Both the position numbers and the translations under genes were made by a program. Shown in pieces: positions 16,427-24,703 of a stretch of 64,000 nucleotides of DNA. Positions within the stretch are counted from its first letter, which is position 1. Each line of letters opens with the position of its first letter. The DNA is from Pseudomonas typographi (GTDB lineage: Bacteria; Pseudomonadota; Gammaproteobacteria; Pseudomonadales; Pseudomonadaceae): positions 1 to 64,000 of the forward strand of contig NZ_JAAOCA010000016.1 of assembly GCF_014694385.1 (NCBI RefSeq), written 5' to 3'. Under the pieces are notes generated by a model. That model made no database searches, had not been told where the DNA came from, and worked only from the letters and a program-made list of their open reading frames with translations.

Positions 16427-17397
16427 TGACATCCCTCACCTTGAAGGCCGCTCGCAGTGTATCGCCGTGCCAACGAAGCCGTCAACAATTGGATCAGCTC
16501 GAAAATTAATGAATAATAATTAGGCGATATCAATTTGCCGCCACCTAAATTCAAGCAGTGGATTCAAACGATCATTTCAATTTTCGCGCTCTAGGCGTTG
16601 TACTCTAAAAACCAAATAGAAATCTTATAAATAAATAATATGTAGAAAAAACAGTATGTTAAAAAACCTTCCTTAAGCCGATAATCACATGAGCCCGCGC
16701 TTGGTAATAACCTAAAAACTGGCGCTTCTTTACAACTTAACGTTATCTAGACCACACCAAATAGCCAATAACTAAGCTGCGCCAGCGTCGCCCCTTACAC
16801 ACTTTATAATTTGCTTAATTCTTTTAAATTACGTTACGTTACCACTCCGCTGTTTAAACATTACGCGGCAACCAAACACGCCTTTTCCTTAACAATTTAT
16901 TTAAAAACCCCTTCAAAAACGAGCCTGTTTTGGCCCGTATAAAAAGTTCTGCACAGGTGCCATTAACTTTTAAATGAGAGGTTTGCATCCCCTTGTTTTT
17001 TGGGGGGAAAACGGCGCCCCGTAGCCGGGCGAGCATTTGGCGCCGCCGGTAAAACGGCGCAGCGCTGTCGCCTTTCAACAATAGCGGTGCCATAACGATT
17101 CAGCAGCGCAGCCCTCCCGAGCGCGGCCTTCGATATACCTGCGGCAGCCAAAATAATGTATCGAAGCAAACATCTTAGACGACAAGTGTGTCTAAAGCCG
17201 CGCAAACGTTTGCAAAACCACTCTTTATGTAGTGTCCAAGATACAATTTGTATAATTTTAGGTTTTCGTAAGGAAAGTCGAAGGTGTTTTTTTATGCCAT
17301 GCCAGCGGCTTAGCATCGCTGGGGCTCGCCACACTGGCGCGGCGGCGGCGGGCCGTCACCCTGGCGCGGCGCAGCCGTGCGTGACCTGGGCGATTGG
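16427..17397. other. AT-rich gene-free region upstream of hrpR
   Basis: About 970 bp without a convincing gene. The part from ~16480 to ~17000 is far richer in A/T than any other part of the window. A small minus-strand frame at 16854-17093 has no recognisable product. Near 16988-17006 there is a CCCC-T-rich-GGGG inverted repeat. The region may hold the hrpRS promoter and long leader, or mark a junction of acquired DNA next to the T3SS island. Confidence 0.6.
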
Positions 17398-18486
17398 TTA
17401 TTCGAGCCCGGCCGCCGCGACAGCGGTTTGGGCCGGCGCTAGCGCCGAGGCAGCCGGCAGATCATCGGAAGCCTTCAGGCTGGCCATAAGCGGCCGCTGC
17501 TGCGCTATTGGGACCAACAAGTGGCCGGGGCCTTCTGCGGTGGTATTGTGCAAATAGGCGGGGTTCAGGCGCCGAAGCTCCTTTTCGGCGATGCCGGAAG
17601 CCTGTGCCAACTGCCGTAGATCTACCGGGTGGGGCAGCGCAACCTTGGCAAAATAGGGCTCGTTGGCCACCTGCTGCAAATCGATCCCGTGCGCCTCGGG
17701 CGCGCCGATCAGCATGGATAGCGCCAGCAACCGCGGCACATAGTCATCGGTTTCGCGGGGCAGGTTCAGGTGCCAGTAATCCGTGGGCAGCCCCCTGCGG
17801 CGGTTCGCATCCATCGCCCGTGCCACCGTGCCTTCGCCCGCGTTGTAGGCTGCCAGGGCGAGTAACCAATCCCCCTGGAACATCGCGTGTAGCCGCGCCA
17901 GGTAATCCATCGCCGCCAGCGTCGAGGCGAGTACGTCACGCCGCCCGTCGTACCCCGGCGTTTGCCGTAGTCCACAATGGCTGGCCGTGGCGGGCATGAA
18001 CTGCCACAAGCCAACCGCCGCGCGCGGCGACACCGCCTCAGGGTCGTAGGCGCTTTCGATCATGGGCAGCAGGGCAAGCTCAGGTGGCAGGTTACGCTGC
18101 TCCAGGCTTTGCACAATAAAATGCAGGTAAGGGCCCGCCATGCTGCTGGCGTGCGCCAGGAAGCGCCGGTTGTCGATAAGCCAACTGGCCTGTTCATCAA
18201 CCCGCCGGTTATGGCCGACCTGTTTCGATAATGTGGAACCGCGGCTCACCCGCGCCCAAATGCCTTCGCCGCTGGGCCCAGGGGCCACAACGGGGTTGCG
18301 GGGCGGCGACAGCGCCGTGCGCGGTGGCGGCGTCTCTAAAATGACCAAGCGCGGGGAGCGAGCGCTGGGCAGTTCGGCGGGGGCATTGGCCTGGCAGCCA
18401 GCACACAGCAAAAATGTAACGAGAACCCACAACTGCGCCAGGCGAAGCGAGTGGATGCGGTAAGACAGCGGATGGCAAGGGAACAT
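17398..18486 (-). CDS. HrpL-regulated lytic transglycosylase lipoprotein (MltD/HrpH-like)
   Basis: The ATG at 18486 gives 362 residues with a lipoprotein signal ending in CAGC (lipobox about residues 26-29). The SLT catalytic domain shows LALLPMIESAYDPEAVSPRAAV (catalytic Glu in ES), GLWQFMPATA and LALAAYNAGEG. The C-terminal part looks like a single LysM-like peptidoglycan-binding region (LAQASGIAEKELRRLNPAYL). A perfect Hrp box lies 28 bp upstream, so it belongs to the T3SS regulon. P. syringae has a specialised transglycosylase gene (hrpH) in the same place next to hrpR; this is probably its counterpart, although the lipobox suggests periplasmic anchoring rather than translocation. It would open the cell wall for secretion-system assembly. 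Confidence 0.85.
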   Translation of the reverse strand: MFPCHPLSYRIHSLRLAQLWVLVTFLLCAGCQANAPAELPSARSPRLVILETPPPRTALSPPRNPVVAPGPSGEGIWARVSRGSTLSKQVGHNRRVDEQASWLIDNRRFLAHASSMAGPYLHFIVQSLEQRNLPPELALLPMIESAYDPEAVSPRAAVGLWQFMPATASHCGLRQTPGYDGRRDVLASTLAAMDYLARLHAMFQGDWLLALAAYNAGEGTVARAMDANRRRGLPTDYWHLNLPRETDDYVPRLLALSMLIGAPEAHGIDLQQVANEPYFAKVALPHPVDLRQLAQASGIAEKELRRLNPAYLHNTTAEGPGHLLVPIAQQRPLMASLKASDDLPAASALAPAQTAVAAAGLE

Positions 18487-18514
18487 AGCGGCGCACACCT
18501 GGAGTGAACGACCC

Positions 18515-18542
18515 TGTGTGGCGCCAGGTGATCGGTGGTTCC
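18515..18542 (-). promoter_or_regulatory. Hrp box for the lytic transglycosylase gene
   Basis: Minus-strand GGAACC, 15 bases, CCACACA, a full match to the HrpL consensus. It lies 28 bp from the start at 18486 and in the 200-bp gap shared with the divergent NERD-domain gene. Confidence 0.92.
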
Positions 18543-18689
18543 CCAACGGTGCACACGGCAGTGCCCCCCGTGGCTGTATACCGTTCGTTGGTCGCAACGG
18601 CCATGGCCGCGAATGGATCCCTAATCGTTGCCTGTGTATTGGCAATCTGCTATCTATGCACATCACCCTCCGCCGTCATGAGGCCAGCC

Positions 18690-19712
18690 ATGGACGTTTG
18701 GCACCTGTTCCCTTCCCTCTTCCCCGCCTGGACCTGGGTGGGGCTATTGGTACTCACCATGGCCAGCGCGCTGCTGGGTACCCCTATGGCCAAAGGGTGG
18801 CTGGGCGAAGCCTGGGTCAAGCTGCTGGCGCGCATTGCGTTGAAGCCCGCCGTGTATCGACGGCTGCACAACGTAACCCTGCCCACACCCGGCGGCACGA
18901 CCCAGGTCGACCATGTGTTCGTCTCGCGTTTTGGCGTATTCGTGGTGGAAACCAAAAACCTGCGGGGCTGGATTTTCGGCGGCGAACGCCAGGCTGAATG
19001 GACACAAAAGCTTTACCGGCACAGCCGGAGGTTCCAAAACCCGCTGCGGCAGAACTACAAACACACCGAGGCGCTGCAAGCCGCCTTGGGGCTGCCGCGC
19101 GATCAAGTGCATTCAGTGGTGGCATTCGTTGGCCCCAGCACCTTCAAAACGCCCATGCCCGCTCACGTCACTCAAGGTGGCGGCTTTGTGCGTTACATCC
19201 GGCAGTTTCGCCAGGTGGTGTTCAGCGAGGCTGAGGTGAACGCACTGGTGCTGGCCTTAAGCAGCGCCCGGCTGGCACCTACCCTGGCCACGCAGCGCGC
19301 CCATGTGCTAGGGCTCAAGGCCCGCTTTGCCCCGCCGTCGAACGGCGCACGGCGCATGGGGCGCGGTGCAATGGCTAGAGGCAGCGTGGCCTGCGCTGTG
19401 GTGGTAATCGGTGCGGCGGCGGCCTGCGCCTGGGCTTATGGGCCCAAACCGCTGGCCACCCAGCTGGTGGAAACTACCCAGCCTGTCGCCGTTAAAGCTG
19501 GGCCGGTGAACCGGGCGACGCTGGAGGTATTAGCCGGCACCCAAGGGCCGCTGGCTGACGGTGCGCGGCGCACGCTCGCGCGGCAGGCCCATACCGAGGC
19601 GGTGGCGCAACGGGGCAGCCGGCGCAGTTTGCAAGCCTGTATCAAGGCGGGGAATTTGATCGATGACGATGTGAACGAATGTATGCAGGGGCTGAGGGTG
19701 AGGGACTGGTAG
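18690..19712 (+). CDS. NERD-domain membrane protein
   Basis: The ATG at 18690 gives 340 residues and begins with a membrane segment (WTWVGLLVLTMASALLG). The NERD nuclease-related domain follows: GEAWVKLLARI, TQVDHVFVSRFGVFVVETKNLRGWIFGG (D and ExK core of a PD-(D/E)XK fold) and FQNPLRQNYKH. A second hydrophobic segment lies near residues 230-250 and a short C-terminal region carries two Cys. NERD proteins are predicted DNA-processing enzymes of unknown role. It is divergent from the transglycosylase gene. In-frame ATGs exist further upstream, but they would overlap the Hrp box region. Repeat copy F follows 17 bp after its stop. Confidence 0.75.
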   Translation: MDVWHLFPSLFPAWTWVGLLVLTMASALLGTPMAKGWLGEAWVKLLARIALKPAVYRRLHNVTLPTPGGTTQVDHVFVSRFGVFVVETKNLRGWIFGGERQAEWTQKLYRHSRRFQNPLRQNYKHTEALQAALGLPRDQVHSVVAFVGPSTFKTPMPAHVTQGGGFVRYIRQFRQVVFSEAEVNALVLALSSARLAPTLATQRAHVLGLKARFAPPSNGARRMGRGAMARGSVACAVVVIGAAAACAWAYGPKPLATQLVETTQPVAVKAGPVNRATLEVLAGTQGPLADGARRTLARQAHTEAVAQRGSRRSLQACIKAGNLIDDDVNECMQGLRVRDW

Positions 19713-19729
19713 GCAGCTCCCCCGCCCTA

Positions 19730-19815
19730 CGGTGCCTTTTGCTGCCGGCCCGCCTTGCCCGACCGCAACATTCACGCGTCAATCCTCGTGCGCACTTGCG
19801 AAACACCCCAACTAG
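19730..19815. repeat. Dispersed intergenic repeat, copy F (short form)
   Basis: An 86-bp copy lacking the middle. It begins CGGTGCCTTTTGCTGCCGGC, shared with copy C, and ends TTGCGAAACACCCCAACTAG. Its terminal CTAG (19812-19815) includes the TAG stop codon of the ABC ATPase gene on the minus strand. It fills the gap between the convergent NERD and ATPase genes. Confidence 0.75.
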
Positions 19816-20585
19816 CCTAACCCCAGCGACTGCAGGATCGACGTGCGCAGTTCCACCAGGTAGGGGTCATCGCGCCGCCGGGGATAGCCCCGCTCCACTA
19901 GGATTTGCGACTTGACCCTTGCCGGCCGGTCGCTGAACACGATGATGCGATTGGCCATCAACAAGGCCTCCTCCACGTCGTGGGTCACCATCAAGGCGGT
20001 ATAGCCCTGGCGCTGCCACAAGTCGATCAGCTCTTTCTGCATGGCAATGCGCGTGAGGGAGTCGAGCTTGCCCAATGGCTCGTCGAGGATCAGCAACCGT
20101 GGCTCGTTGACCAACGCCCGCGCCAGCGCCACCCGCTGGGCCATGCCGCCGGAGAGTTGCCGTGGCCAGGCGCGCGCGAAATCGCCTAAATGCACCTTGG
20201 CCAGCGCCGCATCGACCCGTTGCCGCTGGCCCTTGAGCACACCCTGGGCCTGCAGCCCCAATGCAACGTTGTCCCATACCCGCCGCCAGGGGTAGAGCGT
20301 CGGGTCTTGGAACACCACCACCCGGCTAGGGTCCGGCCCAATAATGGGCTGGCCATCGCCCTGCAGCGTACCCTGGTCGGCGGGCTCCAGCCCGGCCACC
20401 AGGCGCAGCAGTGTGGACTTGCCACAGCCCGAAGGCCCAAGCAGGGCCACGAACTCGCCGGGGGCCACGTTCAAGCTGATGTTCTCCAGTACCGGCAACG
20501 GCGTGCCTTCTATGTCAAAGGCGTGGCTGAGGCCCTCGATATGCAGCGCCAGGCCCGCGCTGCGGGGTTTCTCCAGGGCTACCAT
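19812..20585 (-). CDS. ABC importer ATP-binding protein (SsuB/TauB/NrtD type)
   Basis: The ATG at 20585 gives 257 residues and overlaps the end of the permease gene. Walker A GPSGCGKS, signature LSGGMAQR and Walker B LLILDEPLGKLD are intact, with the family-typical VFQDPTLYPWRRVWDN Q-loop. It powers uptake of a sulfonate, nitrate, taurine or similar small substrate. It is the last gene of a binding protein-permease-ATPase set. Its TAG stop falls in the end of repeat copy F. Confidence 0.9.
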   Translation of the reverse strand: MVALEKPRSAGLALHIEGLSHAFDIEGTPLPVLENISLNVAPGEFVALLGPSGCGKSTLLRLVAGLEPADQGTLQGDGQPIIGPDPSRVVVFQDPTLYPWRRVWDNVALGLQAQGVLKGQRQRVDAALAKVHLGDFARAWPRQLSGGMAQRVALARALVNEPRLLILDEPLGKLDSLTRIAMQKELIDLWQRQGYTALMVTHDVEEALLMANRIIVFSDRPARVKSQILVERGYPRRRDDPYLVELRTSILQSLGLG

Positions 20586-21577
20586 TTCACCGCTCCTTTT
20601 TGCCAGGCCAACAGCCGGTCCCGCACCTTGAACAACGCCGAGATCAGCCCCGAACAGGCCAGCGCCATCAGCAGCAGCGCGGCATACATATTGGCGTAGG
20701 CGGCCCAGCCTTGGGCCCATTGCAGGTACCAGCCGATGCCGGCCTTGACGCCCATCATTTCCGCCACCACCAAGGTGGAGAAAGACGCCCCCAGGCCCAT
20801 GAACAGGCCAACGAACACGTGGGGCATGGCCGCTGGTATCGCCACCCGGAATATCAAGAAGCCAGGCTTGGCGCCCAAGGTGCGGGCCACGTCATAGTAG
20901 GCCTTGTCGACACTGGCCACGCCCGACCAGCTCAGTACCGTAACCGGGAACCAGGTTGCCAACGCGATCAAGAATACGCTGGCGCTCCAACTGCTGGGGA
21001 ACAGAAAAAAACACAGCGGCAACAGCGCAGTAGACGGCACGGGGCCGAGAATGCGCAATACCGGGTGCAGCCAGTAGCCAATAGCGCTAGACCAGCCGAT
21101 CGATACCCCGGCGATGAAACCGCACACCGCACCGAGCAACACCCCGCTGCCCAATAGCAGGGCCGAATGCCAAAGGCTGTCGAGCAAGCGCGCCCAATCG
21201 TTGAAATACACAGCGATCAGCGCTTGCGGCGGCGCAAAGAACGGCATCGGCAGGCGGCCCAGCTTGGCCGTGAGCAACTCCCAGGCGGCCAGCAGCAGCG
21301 CCAGCACGATCAGCCACGCCGCCAAATGCCGCAGGCCCTTGGCCACCCGCACCGAGCGTGGCGCCAGTACCGCCAGCACGCCTATGGCCAACGCCATACC
21401 CAGTTCGATATTCGCAAGGCCCACGGTCCAGGGCCAATGGCGCGTTGCGTCGGGATAGAAGCGGGTCAGCAGCGCCGCGCCCAGCCATGCCAGCACCGCC
21501 AGCGCAGGCCGCCATCCCACGGCGGCCAAGCGTGGGCGCGCGGCAGCCGCGCTGTGGGCCCATTTAACTGAAGACAT
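20579..21577 (-). CDS. ABC importer permease (SsuC/TauC type)
   Basis: A 332-residue permease. The last ~230 residues form the BPD transmembrane domain with the EAA-like loop (YYDVARTLGAKPGFLIFRVAIPAAMPH). An extra N-terminal block with two or three transmembrane segments (residues 22-105) makes it longer than usual SsuC (~260). The gene overlaps the binding-protein gene upstream by 14 bp and the ATPase gene downstream by 7 bp. Confidence 0.88.
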   Translation of the reverse strand: MSSVKWAHSAAAARPRLAAVGWRPALAVLAWLGAALLTRFYPDATRHWPWTVGLANIELGMALAIGVLAVLAPRSVRVAKGLRHLAAWLIVLALLLAAWELLTAKLGRLPMPFFAPPQALIAVYFNDWARLLDSLWHSALLLGSGVLLGAVCGFIAGVSIGWSSAIGYWLHPVLRILGPVPSTALLPLCFFLFPSSWSASVFLIALATWFPVTVLSWSGVASVDKAYYDVARTLGAKPGFLIFRVAIPAAMPHVFVGLFMGLGASFSTLVVAEMMGVKAGIGWYLQWAQGWAAYANMYAALLLMALACSGLISALFKVRDRLLAWQKGAVKW

Positions 21578-22634
21578 CGGCAGTAATCTCCTTGGCGAAC
21601 GCCGCCGCGTCAGTGCTGGCGTCGAACACCTCCACGGTTTTCAAATCGTTGACGTAGGTGACGATCTCGGTCGACAGCGCCGCCCCCACTGCGTGGTGGC
21701 CATGGGTGTGGTCATGGAGGATCGACTGCACCTCTTGCGCGGAGGTGTTCAGTGAGAATTTCTGGAAGCCCTTGGCCACGGCCTCCGGGTGCTTAACGGC
21801 ATAATCATGGGCCTCGAGAATGGCCTGGGTCAGCGCTGCGGCCACATGGGGGTCGTCGCGCACCAAATTGCCGGTCACGCCGACCACGCAGCAGGACAAG
21901 TTGGCGTATTCCTCCGACAAGTTGGTGGACAGCTCCCGGGCTTGGCCGCCGTGGATCAGCCGATACATAAATGGGTCACTGCCGCTGACTGCCTGCACCT
22001 CGCCTTTGTCCAGCGCGGTGCCCAGCAGGTCGGCCGGGTACAGCTTCCACTGCACGTCCTGGACTGGGTCCACGCCGTGGCGCTTGAGCAGGATAGAAAA
22101 GAAGTTGCGGTCTGGCGCGGCCATGTCGGTGACGCCGATGGCCTTGCCCTTGAGGTCTTCCAGCGTGTTTACCTGCCCGTTCACGGCGCTGAGCAGGCGC
22201 ATGCAGCCGCCATGGGTGCCAGCGGTGAGTTTCACATCGAAGCCTTGTTCCAACGCCTTGAGCCAGCGCAGCGCCATACCGATACCCGCGTCGGCCTTGC
22301 CGGTAGCGATGGCCTCCAGCAGCACTTCGGTGGAGTTACCGAAGTTGACGAATTCCACGTCCAAATTGTGCTGGTTAAAGAAGCCTTCGCCATGGGCAAC
22401 CACCACGGGTGCCAAGCACACCGCATTGAGGTTGATGGCCAGTTTCAATTTGCGTGGCGCGTCGAGTTTGATGAACGCGCCCGTGCCTTGCGGTTCGACG
22501 CTGCTCGGGCTCGCCAGCGCATCAGCGGCCCAGCCGCGCCGGGGCAGCGAAAGCAATATAGGGCTGGCCAGGGTTGCGGCACCCAAGCCAAGTACAGCGC
22601 GCCGCGAAAAAGGGGTAGAACGGGGGCTGGCCAT
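21564..22634 (-). CDS. ABC importer substrate-binding protein, Tat-exported
   Basis: The ATG at 22634 (preceded by GGAGA) gives 356 residues. The N-terminus carries a twin-arginine signal, SRRAVLGLGAATLASPILL. The body is an NMT1/SsuA-type two-lobed binding protein: VVVAHGEGFFNQHNLDVEFVNFGN, DAGIGMALRWLK and LEDLKGKAIGVTDM. Likely ligands are sulfonate-, nitrate- or thiamine-precursor-like; this cannot be narrowed from sequence. It is first in the three-gene transport operon. Confidence 0.87.
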   Translation of the reverse strand: MASPRSTPFSRRAVLGLGAATLASPILLSLPRRGWAADALASPSSVEPQGTGAFIKLDAPRKLKLAINLNAVCLAPVVVAHGEGFFNQHNLDVEFVNFGNSTEVLLEAIATGKADAGIGMALRWLKALEQGFDVKLTAGTHGGCMRLLSAVNGQVNTLEDLKGKAIGVTDMAAPDRNFFSILLKRHGVDPVQDVQWKLYPADLLGTALDKGEVQAVSGSDPFMYRLIHGGQARELSTNLSEEYANLSCCVVGVTGNLVRDDPHVAAALTQAILEAHDYAVKHPEAVAKGFQKFSLNTSAQEVQSILHDHTHGHHAVGAALSTEIVTYVNDLKTVEVFDASTDAAAFAKEITADVFS

Positions 22635-22976
22635 CGAACGTCTCCGGAACGGGTGTTCGGGTCCGTAGGTACGGTGGCCGAGGGGTTGTGGGTAGGCGAA
22701 TGCGCGCCACACTAGCAGGCGTTGGCCCGATGCCTAAATTCGTTTTGGCTCTAAGTTAGGCACTGGGCGAAATATATCTGCGGGCGATGATGCGGCCTTG
22801 AAAACAGCGACACCGCACCAGCCCATGAATGCCTCGCGGGCGCAGGCGTGTTGCACCGGGTTGGAGCGTACACGGTGCCACAGCCGCAGCGGCTTTCACG
22901 AAGCCATACGCTTGGCAACGCGCCGGCTAAACGTGCCGCCGCCGATGACCAACACATCGCCCTGGCATTGGTCTGT
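22635..22976. other. Gap between dehydrogenase operon and ABC importer
   Basis: A 342-bp stretch with no intact gene. Directly after the stop of the BFD-type subunit the same minus-strand frame reads on for about 24 codons, including GDVLVIGGGTFSRRVAKRM, which looks like a Rossmann nucleotide-binding start, before another stop. This may be a remnant of a lost oxidoreductase. The promoter of the importer operon should lie in the part near 22650-22750. Confidence 0.4.
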
Positions 22977-24353
22977 TTATTCAGCAGCCAGCTCGCCCAG
23001 TGTGATCGGTTTAATCGGCGGGCGAATGCGGTAATAGCCGACGTCGCCCGGGGATACACCGCGGGCTTTGGCGATCACTTCGGTCACGGTCAGCCCGCAC
23101 AGCCTGCCCTGGCACGGCCCCATGCCGCAGCGCCCAAACGCCTTGGCCTGGTTCGGCCCGGCACAGCCTAGCGCGACGAAGCCGCGAAGCGCCCCAGCGG
23201 TTACCTCCTCGCAGCGGCAAACCATAACGCCATCGGCCGGGATACGGTTTTCTTCCTTGGGTTGATACACAGCATCGAGAAACGGGCGGATTCGCAGGTG
23301 GCGCGCAAGGGTTGCGCGCAGCGGCGCAGCTTGGTGGTCGCGCTGCGCCGTGCTGAGGGCGTTGAGCTGCGAGGCGATTCCCAGCGCTGCCAAACGACCT
23401 TGTAGCGCCGCGGCCTGGGCGCCGCCAATGCCGGCGCCATCGCCGGCGACAAAAATACCGGGCACATCCAACTCGCCCCAGCGATCAACCACCGGACTGA
23501 AACACAACTGGCCGGCGTCCCATTCGTGGCGGGCGCGCAGCGACTGGCTGAACTGGATGTTCGGCACCACGCCCTGATGCAGCAGCACACACCGGGTGGC
23601 GAGGCGCACCGGTTTGCCGGCCGCGCTGAAGGTCAAGGCCGCCGCGGCTTCGGTGCCCTCCACCGCCAACTGTTCGGCGCCACGGTAATGGGCGATGCCG
23701 GCGCGGCGCAGGCTGCGCATCAGCTCCAGCCCTTTGCGCAAGTAGGGCCAGGCACGCAGCGCCGCGGACAGGTGCCGGCGGGCGTGCCAATAGTCTTCAG
23801 GGCGGGTGGTGTCGACCAGCGCCTTGATCGGCACACCAGCGCGCACATATTGCCAGCCCAACAGGTACAGCAAAGGCCCGCAGCCGGCAAGGACCACCGG
23901 CTCGCTCGGCGCCAGCCCGGAACTTTTCAGCAAAATTTGTGCGGCACCCGCGCTCATCACACCGGGCAGGGTCCATCCGGGTATGGGAAACGGCCGCTCC
24001 ATGGCCCCGGTGGCCAACAGCACCGCGTTGGCGTTCAGCGTGTGCGAGCGCCCGCCATACAGGTAACTGACTTGGTGATCCCGGGTCACCTGCCACACCG
24101 CTGCGCCCTTCTCGTAGCGCACAGCGGATGCCGCCAAGGCCTGAGCCAGTTCATTACCTCGTGCGTAATCAGCGCCGAGCATGTCGCGGCGCGACAGCGG
24201 CGCCAGGGTGATGCCCCGATAGACCTGCCCGCCCGGGCTGCCTTGTTCATCCAGCAGCACCACCTGCAGGCCAAGGCCGGCCAGTGCTACGGCGCCCGCC
24301 ATGCCCGCCGGGCCGGCCCCCACCACTGCCACATCCACGCTTTCAGCGCTCAT
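22977..24353 (-). CDS. FAD-dependent dehydrogenase subunit with BFD-like [2Fe-2S] domain (HcnB/OoxA type)
   Basis: The ATG at 24353 overlaps the stop of the small ferredoxin gene and gives 458 residues. The N-terminal FAD site is VAVVGAGPAGMAGAVALAGLG with the pyridine-disulfide oxidoreductase fold. A second dinucleotide site is near residue 165 (PVVLAGCGPLLYLLG). The C-terminal ~90 residues hold a BFD-like [2Fe-2S] motif: VCRCEEV, then CGMGPCQGRLC. Together with the two upstream genes it forms a heterotrimer of the hydrogen cyanide synthase / opine oxidase / proline-type dehydrogenase family. The substrate is probably an amino acid or opine-like amine. Confidence 0.87.
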   Translation of the reverse strand: MSAESVDVAVVGAGPAGMAGAVALAGLGLQVVLLDEQGSPGGQVYRGITLAPLSRRDMLGADYARGNELAQALAASAVRYEKGAAVWQVTRDHQVSYLYGGRSHTLNANAVLLATGAMERPFPIPGWTLPGVMSAGAAQILLKSSGLAPSEPVVLAGCGPLLYLLGWQYVRAGVPIKALVDTTRPEDYWHARRHLSAALRAWPYLRKGLELMRSLRRAGIAHYRGAEQLAVEGTEAAAALTFSAAGKPVRLATRCVLLHQGVVPNIQFSQSLRARHEWDAGQLCFSPVVDRWGELDVPGIFVAGDGAGIGGAQAAALQGRLAALGIASQLNALSTAQRDHQAAPLRATLARHLRIRPFLDAVYQPKEENRIPADGVMVCRCEEVTAGALRGFVALGCAGPNQAKAFGRCGMGPCQGRLCGLTVTEVIAKARGVSPGDVGYYRIRPPIKPITLGELAAE

Positions 24354-24703
24354 GGCTGCACCTCCCCGGGCGCTATGTTCGCCGGTTGTAACAGCAGATC
24401 CCGGGCGCCTTCTTGGGCGAGAATACGCATGCCGGCCGCCACTTCGACCAGGCAGCTCTGGCGGTTGGGCACGCCGTCGACAGTGACCAGGCAATCGAAG
24501 CACACACCCATCATGCAGTAAGGCGCACGGGGTGCCTCACTGACCGGCGTGGCGCGAAAACGATTGATGCCAGACATCAGCAATGCCGCTGCAACGGTAC
24601 TGCCGGCAGGTACCATGAGGGGTTGGTCGTTGAAGCTCAGGCTCACGGTGCGCGGCGATCGGGCTTCACTGGCGACCGGTTGAAACAGCGGGTCAGTGGG
24701 CAT
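24350..24703 (-). CDS. Small [2Fe-2S] subunit (HcnA/OoxC type)
   Basis: The ATG at 24703 overlaps the end of the DAO gene and gives 117 residues. The plant-type [2Fe-2S] cluster ligands are visible in YCMMGVCFDCLVTVDG and a fourth Cys in NRQSC. Such small ferredoxins link the DAO-like and the FAD/BFD subunits in heterotrimeric amino-acid or opine dehydrogenases. It overlaps the next gene by 4 bp. Confidence 0.88.
   Translation of the reverse strand: MPTDPLFQPVASEARSPRTVSLSFNDQPLMVPAGSTVAAALLMSGINRFRATPVSEAPRAPYCMMGVCFDCLVTVDGVPNRQSCLVEVAAGMRILAQEGARDLLLQPANIAPGEVQP

Noticed and set aside
16854-17093. 79-codon minus-strand frame in the AT-rich region upstream of hrpR
   Set aside because: No family, no clear ribosome site; could be a chance frame. 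Not called as a gene.
1-18486. Search for avrE, hrpW, hrpL, hrpJ and hrcV/hrcN genes in the visible T3SS part
   Set aside because: None is present; the left part of the island is cut by the window edge and the right side has no effector gene other than the transglycosylase.
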